DNA of 64,000 nt from RGIG2945 sp045540355 (GTDB taxonomy: Bacteria > Bacillota > Clostridia > Oscillospirales > Acutalibacteraceae). Positions 60,409-64,000 of the stretch are shown piece after piece. The stretch spans positions 1-64,000 of the forward strand of contig JAZQHB010000097.1 in NCBI GenBank assembly GCA_045540355.1. Direction: 5' to 3'. Both the position numbers and the translations under genes were made by a program. The first letter of the stretch is position 1. Each line of letters opens with the position of its first letter. Below the pieces are notes generated by a model, which made no database searches, was not told the origin of the DNA, and saw only the letters and a program-made list of their open reading frames with translations.

Positions 60409-61370
60409 TTTCTTCTACGCCCCTCTTCTGATTTTTCATACGCTTTAATTATTTCCTGTACTAATCTGTGACGGACAACATCTTTTTCCGTAAATCTTAC
60501 CGTTGAGATGTCCTCTATGCCCTTTAAAATTCTCACGACCTCAACCAATCCCGAGCGTTTTCCGTCGGGCAGGTCAATCTGTGTAATATCACCCGTTACG
60601 ACCATTTTGGAATTGAACCCAAGTCGTGTCAAAAACATTTTCATCTGCTCGGGTGTTGTGTTCTGTGCTTCGTCGAGAATGATAAAGCTATCGTCAAGTG
60701 TTCTGCCTCGCATATAAGCCAGCGGTGCTACTTCGATGTTTCCTCTTTCCTGATATTTCTGAAAATTTTCCGCACCGAGCATATCAAAAAGTGCATCGTA
60801 AAGCGGTCTTAAATATGGGTCAACCTTGCTTTGCAAATCACCCGGCAGAAAGCCCAATTTCTCACCTGCTTCAACTGCGGGTCGTGTCAGGATAATTCTG
60901 TTGACTTCTTTTGCTCTGAAAGCCGTTACCGCCATTGCAACCGCAAGGTAGGTCTTACCCGTACCCGCAGGACCTATGCCGAAAGTCACCGTATTACTGC
61001 GGATTTCTTCAACATATTTTTTCTGACCTAATGTTTTCGGCTTCAGCGGTTTTCCTTTTGAAGTTATGCAGATACAATCTGCCGCCATAGTTGCAAGCTT
61101 TGATTCGCTGTCATCTCTTACTAACGATAAGACATAACGCACATTCTGCTCGGAAAGATTTTCACCTCTGTTGATAAGCATTAAAAGTCCGTTTATGGCT
61201 CTGACACCTTTTGCGACATTCTCCGCTTCACCCGTAACCTTTATTTCGCTACCCCTCGAAATTACTGTTACACCAAATTCCTTTTCAATTACCTTGATAT
61301 TTTCATCAAAGCTTCCGAATAAGCTTACCGCGTGCTCCATGCGGTCCACATTTACAATCTGCTCAAACAT
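60405..61370 (-). CDS. phoH: PhoH-family ATPase
   Basis: About 321 residues. Walker A GPAGTGKTYLAVAMA, Walker B SFIILDEAQNTTPEQM and MVVTGDITQIDLP form the PhoH RecA-like core; the N-terminal third is KH-like. It is the PhoH/YbeZ protein normally paired with YbeY. The ATG at 61370 (with GGGAGG 12 nt upstream) begins the conserved part; an ATG at 61397 is possible but has poor ribosome-binding sequence. Confidence 0.93.
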   Translation of the reverse strand: MFEQIVNVDRMEHAVSLFGSFDENIKVIEKEFGVTVISRGSEIKVTGEAENVAKGVRAINGLLMLINRGENLSEQNVRYVLSLVRDDSESKLATMAADCICITSKGKPLKPKTLGQKKYVEEIRSNTVTFGIGPAGTGKTYLAVAMAVTAFRAKEVNRIILTRPAVEAGEKLGFLPGDLQSKVDPYLRPLYDALFDMLGAENFQKYQERGNIEVAPLAYMRGRTLDDSFIILDEAQNTTPEQMKMFLTRLGFNSKMVVTGDITQIDLPDGKRSGLVEVVRILKGIEDISTVRFTEKDVVRHRLVQEIIKAYEKSEEGRRRK

Positions 61371-61428
61371 TAAATTCGGATTCCTCCCATAAAGCATTGC
61401 TTTAGAACATTATAAAAATATACATTAT

Positions 61429-61457
61429 ATTTTACCACATTATTTTCATTTTGTCAC
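61429..61457 (-). promoter_or_regulatory. Promoter of the phoH-ybeY transcript
   Basis: Minus-strand -35 GTGACA (61457-61452), 17-nt spacer, -10 TAAAAT (61434-61429). A second TATAAT closer to the gene lacks a fitting -35. Confidence 0.6.
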
Positions 61458-61509
61458 TATAAAAATGTAAAAAATAATTAAAATTTTATTTGGATAAGCG
61501 AAATAAACT

Positions 61510-61532
61510 GTTAAAAACACACAGTTTTTAAC
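61510..61532. repeat. Inverted repeat upstream of sstT
   Basis: GTTAAAAAC (61510-61518) and GTTTTTAAC (61524-61532) flank ACACA. It lies in the phoH-sstT divergent region, upstream of both mapped promoters, and has no U-tract, so an operator is more likely than a terminator. Confidence 0.55.
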
Positions 61533-61605
61533 ATCTGGGCAAATATAAACGAAAAAATAACCTGATATTGCAAATCCGGTATATGTCGTTAACAATATCA
61601 ATCGG

Positions 61606-61634
61606 TAGACAAAAATCGGAATATGTGGTATGAT
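61606..61634 (+). promoter_or_regulatory. Promoter of sstT
   Basis: -35 TAGACA (61606-61611), 17-nt spacer, -10 TATGAT (61629-61634) with extended TGG, 36 nt before the ATG at 61671. Confidence 0.65.
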
Positions 61635-61670
61635 GTATCAGTCTTTATGTTAAAATATCGGAGGTTAATT

Positions 61671-62894
61671 ATGAAAAAGGTTCTTAAATTTTATACCGAT
61701 TCACCGCTTATACTTCGCATTGCAATCGGTCTTGTAATCGGTGTCTGTCTGGGGCTCTGGGTTCCTCAGGCAAGCTTTATTACGGTATTCGGTGACATAT
61801 TTGTCGGTGCATTGAAAGCTATTGCCCCGATATTGGTTTTTGTCCTTGTTATTGCATCGCTTGCATCTGCGGGACAAGGTATCGGAAAAAGATTTCGCAC
61901 CGTTATCATATTCTATCTTTTGAGTACATTTTTAGCTGCAGGTGTTGCGGTTATTGCAAGCTACATCTTCAAGGTCACAATTCCTCTTGCTGATGCGGCA
62001 GAACAAGCTGCACCGGCGGGATTGGGTGAGGTTTTCAGAACTCTACTTTCCAATATGGTCATGAATCCCGTCAAGGCAATTATTGAAGGCAATTATGTCG
62101 GTATACTCACATGGGCGGTTGTTATCGGACTTGCTTTGAGAGTAGGTGCAGGCGATAAGACCAAGGAGGTTATGACCGACATCTCAAACGCAGTTTCAAA
62201 AACGGTCGGTTGGGTAATTCAGCTCGCTCCTTTCGGAATTATGGGTCTTGTTTACAGTTCCGTAAGCGAATACGGTCTTGATATTTTTGTAAACTACGGT
62301 AAGCTCCTTGCTGTTTTAGTCGGTTGTATGCTTGCAGTTGCACTTATAGTCGACCCTGCACTTGTTGCAATCGCACTGAAGAGAAACCCCTATCCTCTCG
62401 TTTTAAGATGCTTCAGAGAATCAGGTCTTACCGCTTTCTTCACAAGAAGCTCTGCTGCTAATATCCCCGTAAACATGAACCTCTGCGAAAAGTTAGGACT
62501 TGACAGAGAGTATTACAGCGTTGCAATTCCCCTCGGTGCTACAATCAACATGGACGGTGCGGCAATCACAATCACCGTTATGTCTTTGGCGGCTGCTTTC
62601 TCACAGGGTATCAATGTGAACATCTTCCTTGCAATCATTTTAAGCTTCGTTGCAACCTTGGGTGCTTGCGGTGCTTCGGGTGTTGCCGGCGGTTCGCTTT
62701 TACTTATACCTATGGCTTGCTCACTTTTAGGTGTCGGTAACGACATCGCAATGCAGGTTGTTGCGGTAGGCTTTATCGTCGGCGTTGTTCAGGATTCACT
62801 CGAAACTGCAATCAACTCCTCGGGTGATGTAATCTTCTGTGCAACCGCTGAATTCAGAGAATGGAAAAAGCAAGGTAAAAAATTACCGTTCTGA
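61671..62894 (+). CDS. sstT: Serine/threonine:sodium symporter SstT
   Basis: A 407-residue member of the dicarboxylate/amino acid:cation symporter family, the standard SstT length. MKKVLKFYTDSPLILRIAIG is the typical start, and SSAANIPVNMN and GATINMDGAAITITVMSLAA are the substrate/Na+ hairpin motifs, with about eight to nine hydrophobic segments. ATG 61671 follows GGAGG; the in-frame upstream ATG at 61623 overlaps the promoter. Monocistronic. Confidence 0.92.
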   Translation: MKKVLKFYTDSPLILRIAIGLVIGVCLGLWVPQASFITVFGDIFVGALKAIAPILVFVLVIASLASAGQGIGKRFRTVIIFYLLSTFLAAGVAVIASYIFKVTIPLADAAEQAAPAGLGEVFRTLLSNMVMNPVKAIIEGNYVGILTWAVVIGLALRVGAGDKTKEVMTDISNAVSKTVGWVIQLAPFGIMGLVYSSVSEYGLDIFVNYGKLLAVLVGCMLAVALIVDPALVAIALKRNPYPLVLRCFRESGLTAFFTRSSAANIPVNMNLCEKLGLDREYYSVAIPLGATINMDGAAITITVMSLAAAFSQGINVNIFLAIILSFVATLGACGASGVAGGSLLLIPMACSLLGVGNDIAMQVVAVGFIVGVVQDSLETAINSSGDVIFCATAEFREWKKQGKKLPF

Positions 62895-62906
62895 TTTAAA
62901 AAACAC

Positions 62907-62936
62907 AAGACAGTATCTCTTTCGGGATACTGTCTT
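62907..62936 (+). terminator. Terminator of sstT
   Basis: Perfect 11-bp stem AAGACAGTATC (62907-62917) with GATACTGTCTT (62926-62936), 8-nt loop and a run of Ts. The T-run ends before the converging DUF11 gene, whose stop is at 63004; 62945-63003 holds nothing recognisable. Confidence 0.92.
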
Positions 62937-63003
62937 TTTTTACTTTATTCGGTTTTATATTCAAAGCAAAGCGGTCTGCGGATTTTTAGCATCCCTCACC
63001 TTA

Positions 63004-63855
63004 TTATACTGTTCCTGTTACGGTTACTACTGTAACACCCGGTGTTGCCGTCCATGCACCCGTTACGGGGTCCTGAGTATAGGTTGCGGCAGGCACTGTA
63101 ATTGCACCCGGTACAGTTGCAAATTCACCTGTTGTTTCGTCATAGGTGTAAGCGGTTGTAGGGAGGATTACTCCGTCAACCGTTACCGTGATATCTGAAA
63201 GAATCGGGTCAAAGGTATCGGTGATTACAAGGTTGTCAGTTGCCTCTGCCGCAGTGTTGCCTGTGTTCTGAATTGTAAAGGTGTAAGTCAATTCACTGTT
63301 TTCTGTTACGTTTGTCGGTGAAAGTGCCTTTGTTATTGTGAGTACGGGTTCGTCGACAACTGTAACTGTTTCTGTTGCAGTAATCGGAGTTGATATTCCG
63401 CCTGCAGTCAAGGTTACTTCGTTTGTGATTGTGCCGCCCGATGCTAAAGGTGCAAAGCCGTTTGCATCTGCTTCATAAACGAGTATCGCATTACCGTTTG
63501 CAGGAATTGTGATACCTGTAAATGTCAGAGGGTCAGTTGATGTCGGAACAGGTGCGGGTTGCAAAACACCGTTCTGATAATAAGCCACCGAACCGTCAAC
63601 ATAATCAAGCGGTGTTACTGTTGTTGCATCAAAAGCATATTCGCCGAGGTTGTCCGTCACTGTTACACCCGTAAACGGAACTGCACCCGAGTTTGTTATG
63701 CTTATGATATAGGTTATATCATCATTTGCGGTGTACGTGTCAACAAGCGCTGTTTTGGTAACTGCAAGAACTTCGACGATATTACCTGTTACGGTATTGG
63801 AATTTACCGTTGTGCCGTTATAGGTCAATGATGCCTGATTTGTAAAAGTTGCCAT
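63004..63855 (-). CDS. Leaderless DUF11-type repeat protein
   Basis: A 283-residue protein, Thr/Val/Asn-rich with very few Lys and no Cys. It has two DUF11-like beta-sandwich units: ITYIISITNSGAVPFTGVTV with TDNLGEY, and LTYTFTIQNTGNTAAEATDN with ITDTFDP. The start MATFTNQASLTYNG follows AAAGGA and is a mature-looking beta strand with no signal peptide; the longer frame to 63894 adds only a charged stretch. Such domains normally sit in cell-surface or exported structural proteins, so export by another route or a spore/internal role is possible. Own promoter with a palindrome at the start site. Confidence 0.75.
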   Translation of the reverse strand: MATFTNQASLTYNGTTVNSNTVTGNIVEVLAVTKTALVDTYTANDDITYIISITNSGAVPFTGVTVTDNLGEYAFDATTVTPLDYVDGSVAYYQNGVLQPAPVPTSTDPLTFTGITIPANGNAILVYEADANGFAPLASGGTITNEVTLTAGGISTPITATETVTVVDEPVLTITKALSPTNVTENSELTYTFTIQNTGNTAAEATDNLVITDTFDPILSDITVTVDGVILPTTAYTYDETTGEFATVPGAITVPAATYTQDPVTGAWTATPGVTVVTVTGTV

Positions 63856-63878
63856 CTGTTTCTTCCTTTCTTCTGTAT

Positions 63879-63894
63879 TTGAGGCAAGCCTCAA
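63879..63894. promoter_or_regulatory. Perfect 16-bp palindrome at the transcription start of the DUF11 gene
   Basis: TTGAGGC and GCCTCAA with AA centre. It lies 3-4 nt downstream of the predicted -10, spanning the expected start site, so it could be an operator or the first hairpin of the mRNA. Confidence 0.65.
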
Positions 63895-63897
63895 TTT

Positions 63898-63926
63898 ATA
63901 ATATGTCGAAGAAAGAAAACTGACAC
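63898..63926 (-). promoter_or_regulatory. Probable promoter of the DUF11 gene
   Basis: Minus-strand -35 GTGTCA (63926-63921, 4 of 6 consensus bases), 17-nt spacer, -10 TATTAT (63903-63898). Confidence 0.5.
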
Positions 63927-63933
63927 AAAAAAG

Positions 63934-63953
63934 AAACCTGCCGTGGCAGGTTT
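63934..63953. terminator. Terminator after the right-edge gene
   Basis: AAACCTGCC (63934-63942) pairs with GGCAGGTTT (63945-63953). On the minus strand it is followed by a CTTTTTT run. It directly follows the partial gene ending at 63954. Confidence 0.8.
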
Positions 63954-64000
63954 TTATTTAACAACATTATATGGCCAGTCGATAATCCCGCCGAACTCTT
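63954..64000 (-). CDS. 3' end of an unidentified gene
   Basis: The last 14 codons of a minus-strand frame, EFGGIIDWPYNVVK followed by TAA, abut the terminator at 63934-63953. Too little is visible to name a family; the other two frames read poorly or are stopped. The residue mix and the exact terminator spacing support it being real. Confidence 0.5.
   Translation of the reverse strand, partial: EFGGIIDWPYNVVK

Noticed and set aside
61510..61532. Inverted repeat as a terminator
   Set aside because: No U-tract follows in either direction and it lies between two divergent promoters.
63004..63855. Phage tail or structural gene
   Set aside because: DUF11-like repeats are seen, but no other phage genes lie in the window.

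Overview
The window looks like chromosomal DNA of a moderately AT-rich Gram-positive Firmicute, most likely a gut-associated member of the Clostridia (Ruminococcaceae/Oscillospirales-like; inferred from gene content, not from a marker search). Supporting signs are a CpsB/CpsC/CpsD phosphoregulatory module, an LCP-family ligase, a PPKTG sortase-type tail, cell-wall-binding repeats, a CotJC-type manganese catalase, and the Gram-positive order phoH-ybeY-era-yqzL-recO. No rRNA, tRNA, prophage, IS transposase or CRISPR array was seen. Most genes are on the minus strand.

1-9.6 kb holds a giant secreted surface protein (cut by the left edge) built from five ~300-residue GLUG-type units, BspA-type leucine-rich repeats and InlB/Flg_new-type repeats, divergent from a lipoprotein of the endonuclease/exonuclease/phosphatase fold. 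9.7-15.6 kb holds an AlbA_2/Schlafen-type regulator-like gene, a Wzx-type flippase, two FAD-fold proteins and an ArsC/Spx-like protein. The regulator gene is preceded by a textbook promoter and six helically phased 21-bp repeats.

15.7-33.5 kb is a wall/capsular polysaccharide operon, read right to left: CpsC, CpsD, CpsB, a PPKTG surface protein, an LCP ligase, a priming sugar transferase, three GT4 enzymes, a radical SAM/SPASM protein, another GT-B enzyme, a GT2 enzyme, a Wzy-like polymerase, and a 1716-residue secreted phosphodiester-glycosidase-like protein with wall-binding repeats. One promoter sits at its head and one terminator at its tail. A separate LicD/GT fusion and an acyltransferase (50.6-54.4 kb) probably decorate surface polymers.

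33.7-48.3 kb is a carbohydrate/redox catabolic region. It has a cytoplasmic sialidase-like protein, a nine-gene operon (ceramidase-like, ferredoxin-type aldo/keto reductase, araA, araD, OYE-type flavin oxidoreductase, SDR, fumarate-reductase-like flavoprotein, two Gfo/Idh/MocA dehydrogenases), and a divergent GH36 alpha-galactosidase with a Cys-rich membrane protein. 48.4-50.4 kb has a manganese catalase and an AraM-type glycerol-1-phosphate dehydrogenase.

54.5-62.9 kb is housekeeping: mutS2, recO, a small yqzL-like gene, era, a HAD hydrolase, ybeY, phoH and sstT. Its intergenic spaces are rich in small repeats. The most striking is an array of sequence-divergent mini-hairpins joined by a constant 8-mer (59730-59905). 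The right end has a leaderless DUF11 protein and the 3' tip of another gene.
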